Position numbers and translations under genes: made by a program
Part shown: positions 1 to 7,561 of the stretch, one piece after another
Numbering within the stretch: the stretch's first letter is position 1
Layout of the letters: the number at the start of each line of letters is the position of its first letter
Origin: Parabacteroides sp. Marseille-P3160
GTDB taxonomy: Bacteria; Bacteroidota; Bacteroidia; Bacteroidales; Tannerellaceae
Direction of reading: 5' to 3'
Assembly: GCF_900162725.1 (NCBI RefSeq)
Contig: NZ_LT799418.1
Coordinates: forward strand, 3,678,096 to 3,742,095
DNA length: 64,000 nt
Notes under the pieces: model-generated
Database searches by the model: none
What the model saw: only the letters and a program-made list of their open reading frames with translations
Told to the model about the DNA's origin: nothing

Positions 1-2
1 GG

Positions 3-365
3 CTCGGCTATTTCTCGGTCTCGGTAGAAAGCCCTCAGGTGGAAGATCCGAAAGAGATCCGTACAGGGAATGTGCATTTCAAGGCTGTGAATTACCGTTG
101 TTCGGTTGCGTTGAAAGAAAAACTCAAGACCATGCGGATAGGGCATTCCCCTAAAGAGGAAACGCCGGTCTATTCTGCGGAAAAGCGTCAGGAACGTATC
201 CTGAACTACCTTCGGAAAAAAGGCATTGTGGGGAGCAGCGAATGTATGGATCTCAACGGATGTACCCGATATCAGGCGCTTCAGGATCTGAAGAGTCTGA
301 TCAATGAACAGAAAATTACCCGGATCGGACGCCGCAAAGCTTCTTATTATACGTTGGTTCAATAA
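3..365 (+). CDS. HU-family (HU-HIG type) DNA-binding protein with C-terminal winged helix, 5' end outside window
   Basis: The reading frame is already open at the first bases of the window, so only the C-terminal part of about 120 residues is visible. It begins with LGYFSVSVESP and continues through NVHFKAVNYRCSVALKEKLK, which matches the end of the Bacteroidota HU-related histone-like domain. That domain binds DNA without sequence specificity in the nucleoid. After a short linker, AEKRQERILNYLRKKG onward looks like a small winged helix-turn-helix ending in RIGRRKASYYTL. A GTG at 39 is an internal valine, not a start. The family assignment comes from the pattern of the HU tail; the start and N-terminal half cannot be seen. 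Confidence 0.72.
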   Translation, partial: LGYFSVSVESPQVEDPKEIRTGNVHFKAVNYRCSVALKEKLKTMRIGHSPKEETPVYSAEKRQERILNYLRKKGIVGSSECMDLNGCTRYQALQDLKSLINEQKITRIGRRKASYYTLVQ

Positions 366-460
366 AAATGTACTCTTTTGGAAGAATCTCTTTTTCTACA
401 AAGTATTTGTTAGTAAAGAAAAGGAATCCGCCGATTTCTTTACAACTCCATGATTATTCC

Positions 461-468
461 TATCTTTG
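461..468 (+). promoter_or_regulatory. Promoter -7 box of rnpB
   Basis: TATCTTTG matches the Bacteroidota -7 consensus TAnnTTTG exactly. It ends 8 bases before the first base of the RNase P RNA, the expected distance to the transcription start. A TTTC at 435-438 could serve as a weak -33 element. Confidence 0.6.
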
Positions 469-476
469 CTCCTATT

Positions 477-831
477 GCAGCAGACCGGTCTGTCGCCGAT
501 CCTTCGGGATGGGAGGAAAGTCCGGGCAACACAGAGCGCCATACTTCTTAACGGGAAGCTATCCGCGAGGGTGGAGTAACGTAACAGAAAATGACCGCCG
601 TTCCGACGGTAAGGGTGAAAAGGCGAGGTAAGAGCTCACCGGGTTTCGCAGCAATGCGAGACGCCGTACGTCTTATGGGTTGTAAGGTCATGTATACCGG
701 CGTAAGTAGGATGGCTCGTCCGATGCCGGGGGGTAGACCGCTGGAGTGTACCGGCGACGGTATGCTTAGATAAATGACAGACATTCCTTTCCTCGGGAAG
801 GAGTACAGAACCCGGCTTACAGGTCTGCTGC
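477..831 (+). ncRNA. rnpB: RNase P RNA (bacterial type A)
   Basis: This is the catalytic RNA of RNase P, which removes the 5' leader of tRNA precursors. The 5' end GCAGCAGACC (477-486) pairs with GGTCTGCTGC (822-831), forming the terminal P1 helix. Conserved core blocks are visible in order: GAGGAAAGTCCGGGC near 511, ACAGAAAATGACCGCC near 583, AGGGTGAAAAGGCGAGGTAA near 612, and the 3' core block around AGATAAATGACAG and ACAGAACCCGGCTTACAG near 768-822. A run of T (832-838) follows P1 and probably terminates transcription. Open reading frames inside this stretch are accidental. The exact ends are inferred from P1 pairing. Confidence 0.95.
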
Positions 832-854
832 TTTTTTTATTTAACAATATATGT

Positions 855-2213
855 ATGGAAACCGGAACAAAAAAAACGATCGGAGAACAGATAAATGACT
901 TTCTGACAAAAACCATTCGTTTTGTCACCTACGATATTTGGCGGATCACCGACAAGGAGGTCGTCGGCTTCCGGCAAATCTATATCAACACGATCAAAAC
1001 CATTATTCTTGCCATACGCGGATTTCAGGATGAAGGACTACAGACAAGAGCCTCGGCACTGACTTACAGCACGCTGCTTTCCATTGTGCCCTTGTTGGCC
1101 GTATTGGTCGGTATCGCAACCGGCTTCGGGATGCAAGAGACCGTACAAAAGCAATTGTTCGAGTATTTCCCTGGGCAGACTGTCGCCCTCACCAAGGCCT
1201 TCGAATTTGTGCAAAGTTATCTTGCCCAGGCACAAGGCGGAGTAATCATCGGCGTCGGCTTTATCTTTCTATTCTATACGGTGGTCAATTTGATCTCGTC
1301 GATCGAAGATACGTTTAATCAGATCTGGCAAATACAAAAATCCCGCCCCTGGTACCGGAAAATAACGGATTACCTGGCGCTGTTCCTTATCCTGCCGATA
1401 TTGATGACCATATCCAGCGGTATTTCGATCTTCATGTCTACGCTGCGGAATTCTTTCCTCAGCAATTACATCCTTTTTACGCCGTTCGTAGACACCCTGC
1501 TCAACATCGCCCCCTTCGTCATCATTATACTTGTTTTCACCTTTTTGTATATTTTCCTGCCCAATACGAAAGTCCGCTTTCTAAACGGGTTGATCGCCGG
1601 GGTGATCACCGGATTTGCATTCCAGCTTTTCCAATACCTATACATTAGCGGACAGATCTGGGTTAGTAAATACAATGCCATCTACGGTAGTTTTGCAGCC
1701 CTTCCCCTCCTCCTGCTCTGGCTGCAACTCTCCTGGTTGCTTTGCCTCTTCGGGGCGGAGATCGCCTACGCCTCCCAGAATGTAAAGAAGTTCAGCTTCG
1801 AAAGGGATAGCAAGAACATCAGCAGGCGCTATAAGGATTACCTGACTCTACTGATCGCTTCGCTTATTGTCAAACGCTTCGAAAAGGGGGAAGAACCTTA
1901 TACTGCCGACGAATTATCCGACCTGTACCAGATTCCGATCCGGCTGACGACCGATATCCTCTATCTTCTGAAAGACCTCGGAATCATTACGGAAACCCTT
2001 GGGCAGGACGATCCCCGCATCATCCATTACCAGCCGGCAATCGACATCAACCGGATCACCGTAGGGTTCCTCCTGCAACGGATCGACGAGGCCGGCTCAG
2101 AAAATTTCAAAATTAACACAGACGGACTTTTCAAGAACCAATGGAAAGCCTTATTGAAAACGAGGAAAGACATGATCGAGAATAATAGCGGGACACTCTT
2201 GAAAGATCTCTGA
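855..2213 (+). CDS. YihY/BrkB family inner membrane protein
   Basis: This 452-residue protein belongs to the YihY/BrkB family, once misnamed RNase BN, whose transport role is unsettled. The N-terminal 280 residues hold about six membrane segments. The family block FQDEGLQTRASALTYSTLLSIVPLLAV precedes the first segment, and LPLLLLWLQLSWLLCLFGAEIAYA marks the last. The C-terminal 130 residues are soluble and look like a winged-helix module (YTADELSDLYQIP, LTTDILYLLKDLGII). An upstream in-frame ATG at 774 lies inside the RNase P RNA, so the ATG at 855 (METGTKK) is the better start. The MATE gene follows after 11 bases and is probably co-transcribed. Confidence 0.9.
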   Translation: METGTKKTIGEQINDFLTKTIRFVTYDIWRITDKEVVGFRQIYINTIKTIILAIRGFQDEGLQTRASALTYSTLLSIVPLLAVLVGIATGFGMQETVQKQLFEYFPGQTVALTKAFEFVQSYLAQAQGGVIIGVGFIFLFYTVVNLISSIEDTFNQIWQIQKSRPWYRKITDYLALFLILPILMTISSGISIFMSTLRNSFLSNYILFTPFVDTLLNIAPFVIIILVFTFLYIFLPNTKVRFLNGLIAGVITGFAFQLFQYLYISGQIWVSKYNAIYGSFAALPLLLLWLQLSWLLCLFGAEIAYASQNVKKFSFERDSKNISRRYKDYLTLLIASLIVKRFEKGEEPYTADELSDLYQIPIRLTTDILYLLKDLGIITETLGQDDPRIIHYQPAIDINRITVGFLLQRIDEAGSENFKINTDGLFKNQWKALLKTRKDMIENNSGTLLKDL

Positions 2214-2224
2214 GAAGCAAACAA

Positions 2225-3601
2225 GTGGAACAAGAAGATTTAAACATAACGCCTAAAGTTTTCCGCGGAGACCTGACCACCGGGCCTGCCGGGAAAGTCA
2301 TTCTTTCTTTCGCCTTTCCCCTTTTGATCGGTAACGTGTTGCAACAGCTCTACACGATCATCGACAGCGTGATTGTCGGCCAATTCCTGGGGAAAGAGGC
2401 GCTGGCCGCCGTATCGGCTTCTTTCTATATTTACTATTTCATCATTTCAATGGTTATCGGCGTGGGCAGCGGCATTACGGTGGTCGTTTCCCAATACTTC
2501 GGCGCCAAACAGTATGACAAGGTGCAACGGGCGTTTTCCTCTTTCTTTATCTTTATGCTGATCGCCGGCCTCATCTTATCCTTTCTCGGGATTCTGTTTG
2601 CAGAACCAATATTCAAGCTGACGAACACTCCGGAGGATGTAATCCCCCTGGCCGTCTCCTATTTCCGCATTTATATTGCGGGCACGTTTCTTTTCGTTAC
2701 TTTCAACAGCATACTCTCGATCCTGCGAGGCATCGGCGACTCCGTCCGCCCCATGCTGTTCGTCCTGATAACGGCGGTTTTGAATGTGTTGCTGGACTTG
2801 CTTTTCATCATTCATTTCGGATGGGGGATAGAGGGGGTGGCCTGGGCAACTATTATTGCACAGGGAATCGGAATGGGGATTGCACTCCGATTTGTCAACA
2901 ATGGCCATCCACTGCTCTCCCTTAAAAGGAAAGATATGGGATTTGACCGCCCGCTTTTCATGGACGGCCTGAAGATCGGGCTTCCGACCAGTATCCAGCA
3001 GTGCGCCATCGCCCTGGGATTGGTAGCCTTGCTAGGCATCGTCAACCAATTCGGCACCGACACGCTGACCGCTTACGGGGCGGCGGGAAAAATAGATACA
3101 ATCATCACCCAGGCCATATTAACCCTCTCCAGTGCCTTAGCTGCCTTTTGCGGACAAAACATCGGAGCCGGACGGTTTGATCGTGTGCGGACGGGCGTTC
3201 ATTTTTCCATGCGGGTAACTATTTTTTTCGGCCTCGGTATTTTTGTAATTATCTGCTTCTTCGGGGAATACCTAATGTATCCGTTTACCTCCGATGCACA
3301 GGTAATTGCCATTGGGAAAGAGTATCTATTGATTATCGGCGGATTCTTCGTCGTCCATGGAGCGCTCAATGTTTTCAACGGCGCCTTGCGCGGCGCAGGC
3401 GACACGCTTTTCATTATGATCACCAGCCTGACTTGCCTCTGGTTGATCCGCATTCCCTTGGCTTATTACCTGAGCTCGATTTGGGGACGCCCCGGCATCT
3501 GGTGGGCAATCGGCATCAGCATCACGATCGGACTGATCGCCACCTATATCTATTATAAATCGGGAAGGTGGAAAAAACGATGCGTCGTCAACCCATCCTG
3601 A
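2225..3601 (+). CDS. MATE family efflux transporter
   Basis: This 458-residue multidrug and toxin extrusion exporter sits in the inner membrane and typically uses a sodium or proton gradient to expel cationic compounds. The sequence shows the usual two bundles of about six helices each. The opening FRGDLTTGPAGKVILSFAFPLLIGNVLQQLY and the motif SVIVGQFLGKEALAAVSAS are typical of the Bacteroidota MATE group. The second half repeats the pattern (GAAGKIDTI..ALAAFCGQNIGAG). The start is a GTG 11 bases after the stop of the BrkB-like gene. The gene ends 10 bases before the convergent nitroreductase. The substrate cannot be read from sequence. Confidence 0.93.
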   Translation: MEQEDLNITPKVFRGDLTTGPAGKVILSFAFPLLIGNVLQQLYTIIDSVIVGQFLGKEALAAVSASFYIYYFIISMVIGVGSGITVVVSQYFGAKQYDKVQRAFSSFFIFMLIAGLILSFLGILFAEPIFKLTNTPEDVIPLAVSYFRIYIAGTFLFVTFNSILSILRGIGDSVRPMLFVLITAVLNVLLDLLFIIHFGWGIEGVAWATIIAQGIGMGIALRFVNNGHPLLSLKRKDMGFDRPLFMDGLKIGLPTSIQQCAIALGLVALLGIVNQFGTDTLTAYGAAGKIDTIITQAILTLSSALAAFCGQNIGAGRFDRVRTGVHFSMRVTIFFGLGIFVIICFFGEYLMYPFTSDAQVIAIGKEYLLIIGGFFVVHGALNVFNGALRGAGDTLFIMITSLTCLWLIRIPLAYYLSSIWGRPGIWWAIGISITIGLIATYIYYKSGRWKKRCVVNPS

Positions 3602-3611
3602 AGGCCGGCTA

Positions 3612-4166
3612 TTATTTCGTCTGGTACCCGTTATAACTAACGACCGACTGAAAGTCTTTCCGTTTTTTAGGACGTTCGGATTGGGTCGAATAACCGAGGA
3701 TGACATCCAGGACAACCCTTTTATTGTCGGGAATATCCAGCAACTTGCGGATCTTGTTCTCATCAAACCATCCCAGAATGCAAGTACCCAATCCTTCATC
3801 CTCTGCCGCCAAACAAAGCTGGGCGGTAGCAATGCCGATATCAATCGGTGCAAAATCCTTTTTCTTTACCCATCCGCCGAAGCCGGAACTTAGATTTACT
3901 TTTTCCTCAACAATCAGGATATGTACCGGAGCTTGTTTGGTGAAATGATTCAATCCCAGTATCCTCGTGGAAGTAGCGTCGGCTACTTTATTTTTCAGTT
4001 CCGGATCATCCACGACGATAAAATGCCAAGGCTGGGAGTTGCAGGCAGACGGAGCCACCCGCGCCGCTTCCAGAACACGTTCGATCTTTTCCCGTTCCAC
4101 CGGACGGTTCGTATCATAGGCCCGGTCGCTTTGGCGTTGTTGCGCCAGCGATAAGAAATCCTTCAT
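3612..4166 (-). CDS. Nitroreductase family protein
   Basis: This 184-residue FMN-dependent oxidoreductase belongs to the nitroreductase superfamily; such enzymes work as homodimers and use NAD(P)H. Visible family features are the N-terminal RQSDRAYDTNRPVE segment (the RRSxR FMN-phosphate site), ARVAPSACNSQPWHFIVV, the central DIGIATAQLCLAAEDEGLGTC helix, and the C-terminal ILGYS. It starts one base after the riboflavin synthase stop, so it is the second gene of a ribE-nitroreductase operon. That fits an FMN-using enzyme placed next to flavin synthesis. The physiological substrate is unknown. Confidence 0.93.
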   Translation of the reverse strand: MKDFLSLAQQRQSDRAYDTNRPVEREKIERVLEAARVAPSACNSQPWHFIVVDDPELKNKVADATSTRILGLNHFTKQAPVHILIVEEKVNLSSGFGGWVKKKDFAPIDIGIATAQLCLAAEDEGLGTCILGWFDENKIRKLLDIPDNKRVVLDVILGYSTQSERPKKRKDFQSVVSYNGYQTK

Positions 4167-4167
4167 C

Positions 4168-4770
4168 TTACTTGTATTGGATCAGCTTGCTGATATATTT
4201 ACCAATTATGTCGAACTCAAGGTTGACTACGGTTCCTTTCGCTATCTGGTGAAAGTTCGTATTTTCATGAGTAAAAGGAATGATGGCGACCTCAAAACGG
4301 TTGTCCTCCGAATTGCAGACGGTCAGGCTGACTCCATTCACGCAAACCGAGCCTTTCTCAACGGTCAGGTATCCCTGCTGCGCCATGGCCTTGTCGAATG
4401 TATATTCAAACGTATAATACCAACTTCCATCCGCTTCTTTCACGCCGGTACAGACGGCTGTCTGGTCGACATGTCCCTGCACGATATGCCCGTCCAGACG
4501 CCCATTCATCAGCATACTGCGCTCCACGTTCACCCAGTCCCCCACCTTTAATCCGCCGAGGTTAGAACGTTCCAGCGTTTCGCGGATCGCCGTCACCGTA
4601 TAGGTGGTATCCGTCAATTTGACAACGGTCAGGCAAACGCCGTTATGGGAAATACTTTGGTCGATCTTCAACTCGTCGACAAAGGAGCAACCTAATGTCA
4701 GGTGAAGATTCCCTTTATCATGTTCTACCGCAACGACTTTCGCTGCTTCTTCTACGATTCCTGAAAACAT
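4168..4770 (-). CDS. ribE: Riboflavin synthase, alpha subunit
   Basis: This 200-residue enzyme disproportionates two 6,7-dimethyl-8-ribityllumazine molecules into riboflavin and a pyrimidine, the last step of riboflavin synthesis in the cytoplasm. It shows the two tandem lumazine-binding barrels of the family. The first begins MFSGIVEEAAKV and contains SHNGVCLTV; the second begins GHIVQGHVDQTAV and contains VCVNGVSLTV. Length and the conserved MF(S/T)GIVEE start are standard. It has its own promoter (4803-4810) and a terminator separates it from the phosphofructokinase upstream. Confidence 0.97.
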   Translation of the reverse strand: MFSGIVEEAAKVVAVEHDKGNLHLTLGCSFVDELKIDQSISHNGVCLTVVKLTDTTYTVTAIRETLERSNLGGLKVGDWVNVERSMLMNGRLDGHIVQGHVDQTAVCTGVKEADGSWYYTFEYTFDKAMAQQGYLTVEKGSVCVNGVSLTVCNSEDNRFEVAIIPFTHENTNFHQIAKGTVVNLEFDIIGKYISKLIQYK

Positions 4771-4802
4771 AGATTTGTTGTTTTATGATTTTATACCGAT
4801 TC

Positions 4803-4810
4803 CAAAGGTA
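4803..4810 (-). promoter_or_regulatory. Promoter -7 box of ribE-nitroreductase
   Basis: On the minus strand this reads TACCTTTG, an exact TAnnTTTG match. It lies 33 bases upstream of the ribE start, and just downstream of the terminator of the preceding gene. Confidence 0.5.
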
Positions 4811-4811
4811 A

Positions 4812-4849
4812 CAAAAAAGATTGAAGGGACGAATTGCATCCGCCCCTTC
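4812..4849 (-). terminator. Intrinsic terminator after PPi-phosphofructokinase
   Basis: On the minus strand a hairpin (GAAGGGGCGGA / TCGTCCCTTC, one mismatch) at 4823-4849 is followed by AATC and a run of six T. It sits 28 bases after the phosphofructokinase stop and before the ribE promoter. Confidence 0.7.
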
Positions 4850-4876
4850 TTATCCGATATTATCTCTTATTTACTC

Positions 4877-6523
4877 TTATTTTCCTTGCTCCAACTGCAG
4901 CGTCTTGGTCGGTTCGTCACAGACTTCCGTCGGTCCGAAGTATTGGATAGGACCAGGATAGACATAGTCCGTATGGATCGCCCAGGAATCGCGGTTGGCG
5001 GCAAACGCCTTGAACGGCGCACCAGCTAGGCGTACCAGCGCTTTCTGGATTACCGGCTTCAATTCCCCATGGCGTTTCTCCATATTCATCATCATGGTCA
5101 CCGGTATGCCGCCGGCAATCCACTTCTCCGCCGGGGCGGTCGTGTTGCGGACGGAAGCCATGTAGCCCGTTTTCCCTTCCTGAATCAGGCAGGAAGCCGT
5201 ATATCCCAGAGAATAGCAGTAATCGGCGTCGTAATTGGACGGAGCGGCACAACGTCCTTCATATCCGAAGAAGTGGGTCAAAGAAGAAAATTTCCCTACG
5301 TATTTACCCTCCTGCTTCCATTCGGCCAACCGGGTTCCGACCATTTCTGCCAGTAGCTTTTCGGTTTCAATCAAAGACACCTGTACGTTTCCGTGAGGAT
5401 CCCGGTCCAGCGTAAGCTGGCGTGCGACTCCTTCCGGCAGGCTGGCGTAAAGGGTTGCATTATCCTTCGTCAATTTGCCGATGATATAATTGCGTTGTTC
5501 CGAACGTCTGATCAATTTGAATTCCGACTCGTTCTTTGCCAGGAAATCATTCAGTTCGGCTATCAGCCGCTTCATCGCCGGGATGAACTCGATCAGTCCT
5601 TCAGGGATCAATACCGTACCGAAGTTATTGCCCTGCTCCGCGCGTTGGGCTACAACCGTTGCGATAGCGTTGACAACATCATCCAGCGTCTGGTCCTTTG
5701 CCTCTACTTCTTCCGAAATAATGCACACATTCGGATGCGTCTGCAAGGCGCATTCCAAAGCAATATGGGAAGCGGAACGCCCCATCAGCTTGATAAAGTG
5801 CCAGTATTTGCGGGCGGAGTTACAGTCCCGCTGAATATTCCCGATGACTTCGGAATAGACCTTGCAAGCCGTATCGAAACCAAATGACGTCTCGATTTGT
5901 TCGTTCTTCAAGTCACCGTCGATCGTTTTCGGACAGCCTATCACCTGTACGCCGGCTCCGATCGCTTTATAATATTCAGCCAAAACACAGGCATTCGTGT
6001 TCGAGTCGTCACCACCGATAATCACCAAGGCGGAGATATTCAATTGCTTCAGAATTTCGAGGCCTTTGTCAAACTGTTCTTTTGTTTCCAATTTGGTACG
6101 GCCGGAACCGATCATATCGAAACCACCCGTATTGCGGTAATCGTCGATAATATCGGCGGTCAGTTCCATATACTTATGGTCGATCAGTCCACCGGGACCC
6201 AAAATAAACCCGAACAAGCGGGAATCCTTATTCGTAGCCTTCAAACCGTCAAATAAACCGGCGATTACATTATGCCCACCGGGAGCTTGTCCGCCGGAAA
6301 GAATAACTCCGACATGAATTGCCGGATACGCCTTTTTATCATGGCTCTTCTCAAAAGTAACCAACGGCATGCCGTAGGTATTCGGGAATAACCGTTTGAT
6401 TTCATCCTGATCGGCAACAGATTGGGTATACTCGCCGTCTACTGCTTTGACAGCACCTTTCAATGCAGCCGGAACTTTCGGTTTGTAGGCTGCACGTGCA
6501 ATTTGTAATGCGCTCTTAGTCAT
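4877..6523 (-). CDS. pfp: Diphosphate--fructose-6-phosphate 1-phosphotransferase
   Basis: This 548-residue enzyme makes fructose 1,6-bisphosphate using pyrophosphate in place of ATP, reversibly, in glycolysis. It is the long (plant beta-subunit-like) type common in Bacteroidales. Key motifs are [15 protein letters not shown] near the N-terminus, the diphosphate-type GGDDSNTNA, the catalytic [10 protein letters not shown], and [11 protein letters not shown]. The second Asp of GGDD and the Lys of PKTIDGDLK distinguish the pyrophosphate users from ATP enzymes. It is transcribed alone, from a likely promoter at 6576-6584 to a terminator at 4812-4849. Confidence 0.96.
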   Translation of the reverse strand: MTKSALQIARAAYKPKVPAALKGAVKAVDGEYTQSVADQDEIKRLFPNTYGMPLVTFEKSHDKKAYPAIHVGVILSGGQAPGGHNVIAGLFDGLKATNKDSRLFGFILGPGGLIDHKYMELTADIIDDYRNTGGFDMIGSGRTKLETKEQFDKGLEILKQLNISALVIIGGDDSNTNACVLAEYYKAIGAGVQVIGCPKTIDGDLKNEQIETSFGFDTACKVYSEVIGNIQRDCNSARKYWHFIKLMGRSASHIALECALQTHPNVCIISEEVEAKDQTLDDVVNAIATVVAQRAEQGNNFGTVLIPEGLIEFIPAMKRLIAELNDFLAKNESEFKLIRRSEQRNYIIGKLTKDNATLYASLPEGVARQLTLDRDPHGNVQVSLIETEKLLAEMVGTRLAEWKQEGKYVGKFSSLTHFFGYEGRCAAPSNYDADYCYSLGYTASCLIQEGKTGYMASVRNTTAPAEKWIAGGIPVTMMMNMEKRHGELKPVIQKALVRLAGAPFKAFAANRDSWAIHTDYVYPGPIQYFGPTEVCDEPTKTLQLEQGK

Positions 6524-6575
6524 AATTATTTATTTAGCTTACTATATTGTAGTTTTGTTTCTGCCGTAAGACGGT

Positions 6576-6584
6576 GCAAATATC
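6576..6584 (-). promoter_or_regulatory. Probable promoter -7 box of pfp
   Basis: The minus strand reads GATATTTGC, one mismatch from TAnnTTTGC, about 53 bases upstream of the pfp start. No convincing -33 element is seen. Confidence 0.35.
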
Positions 6585-6957
6585 GCTTTTTTTTATTAAA
6601 TAAGAAACACGAAACAAATCCCCTTGCGTCAAACAGCAGGAAGACAATATTGAGGCATACTGAATTCCATCCGGACAAATGGACTCTATCATAGAGTAGT
6701 ATCCGGATAGCGCGCTCACTTTATTCGATTCGATCCCATATCCGCAGGATTTAAAAAAAAAAGAGCATTATTCCATTATCTCCTTTTACAATACAAGCAT
6801 TAGTGTCCCATTAAAATTAGGACGTTATTAAAAATCAAATAAACTTATAGATACGAAATTCAGAGTGAAAAAATTGAGTGCACTGGATTATTTGACATAA
6901 AGAGTCTAATGAAAGCAAATATTTCGAAAAGTCATGCCCGTTCTATAAGGAAATAGT
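6585..6957. other. Intergenic region without recognised gene
   Basis: An AT-rich stretch between divergent pfp and the metal-efflux operon. A 61-codon frame on the minus strand has no recognisable protein character. I see no RNA gene, repeat or hairpin of note here. Confidence 0.5.
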
Positions 6958-6966
6958 TATATTTGC
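6958..6966 (+). promoter_or_regulatory. Promoter -7 box of the cus-like operon
   Basis: TATATTTGC matches the Bacteroidota -7 consensus perfectly, 37 bases before the ATG of the first operon gene. The expected transcription start (about 6973) falls inside the palindrome at 6969-6983. Confidence 0.6.
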
Positions 6967-6968
6967 GT

Positions 6969-6983
6969 ACTAAATAATTTAGT
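6969..6983. promoter_or_regulatory. 15-bp palindromic operator candidate
   Basis: ACTAAAT-A-ATTTAGT is a perfect inverted repeat (7-1-7) three bases downstream of the -7 box, spanning the predicted transcription start. Its position suits a repressor. Its ACTA/TAGT ends resemble dyads used by BlaI/MecI/CopY-type winged-helix repressors. No such regulator is encoded in this window, so the binding protein is unknown. Confidence 0.5.
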
Positions 6984-7002
6984 GGAAACAGGTTACTAAT
7001 TG

Positions 7003-7446
7003 ATGAAACGCATTATATCCATATTTCTGTTGCTGGTGATGCTGGTTGTAGGCTTACAACCCGTATTGAACATGCATTTTTGTGGAGGGGATCTGCTTTC
7101 CGTCAGTATAGTGGAACGTTCCGATGAGGGTGGTTGCTGTTGTGCGGACAAGGGGCACGAACCTAAGGCGGAAAGTAACGAGGCTTCCTCTCTTTTCCTT
7201 GCTAACGAACACAGGAACTGCTGCGTACAACAACAGATCGAAATAGCGACAGATCAGTATCAGGTACAATCATTCGAACTAAGCAAATTATTGCTTTCAT
7301 TGAACCATATATGGTTGGCTTGGGATTATACGATCAACTATATTAATCCCGGTCATTCGGTTTCCATCCAACATCTCTTTCCACCAGGAGGGCTGAACAA
7401 GTTGAATCTCGACTTGCTTGCCTTCGTTTGTGTCTATCGTATTTGA
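7003..7446 (+). CDS. Small Cys-rich exported protein (HYC_CC_PP type) of the metal-efflux operon
   Basis: This 147-residue protein has an N-terminal hydrophobic signal (MKRIISIFLLLVMLVVGLQ). It is followed by the family landmarks: HFCGG, a GGCCCADKGH cluster, a later NCCVQQQ pair, and a C-terminal HLFPPGG. Proteins of this pattern regularly precede CusA-like pumps in Bacteroidota. The histidine and paired cysteines suggest periplasmic metal handling, but no function has been shown that I know of. The ATG at 7003 is preferred over the TTG at 7000. It is the first gene of the operon, directly behind the promoter and palindrome. Confidence 0.8.
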   Translation: MKRIISIFLLLVMLVVGLQPVLNMHFCGGDLLSVSIVERSDEGGCCCADKGHEPKAESNEASSLFLANEHRNCCVQQQIEIATDQYQVQSFELSKLLLSLNHIWLAWDYTINYINPGHSVSIQHLFPPGGLNKLNLDLLAFVCVYRI

Positions 7447-7561
7447 TTTTATATAACCGGCAATACGCGTTGCCGGTAAAATGACTATTGCTCCGGACAT
7501 ATTAATAATATAAATTTGTTCAGGGTTCATGCATTTATTGTATAAAATCAAATAAATCACT

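Noticed and set aside
591-773. Open frame overlapping the start of the BrkB-like region
   Set aside because: The stretch is the RNase P RNA core; the frame is accidental.
6534-6719. A 61-codon open frame upstream of pfp
   Set aside because: It overlaps the probable pfp promoter, is short, and has no recognisable features.
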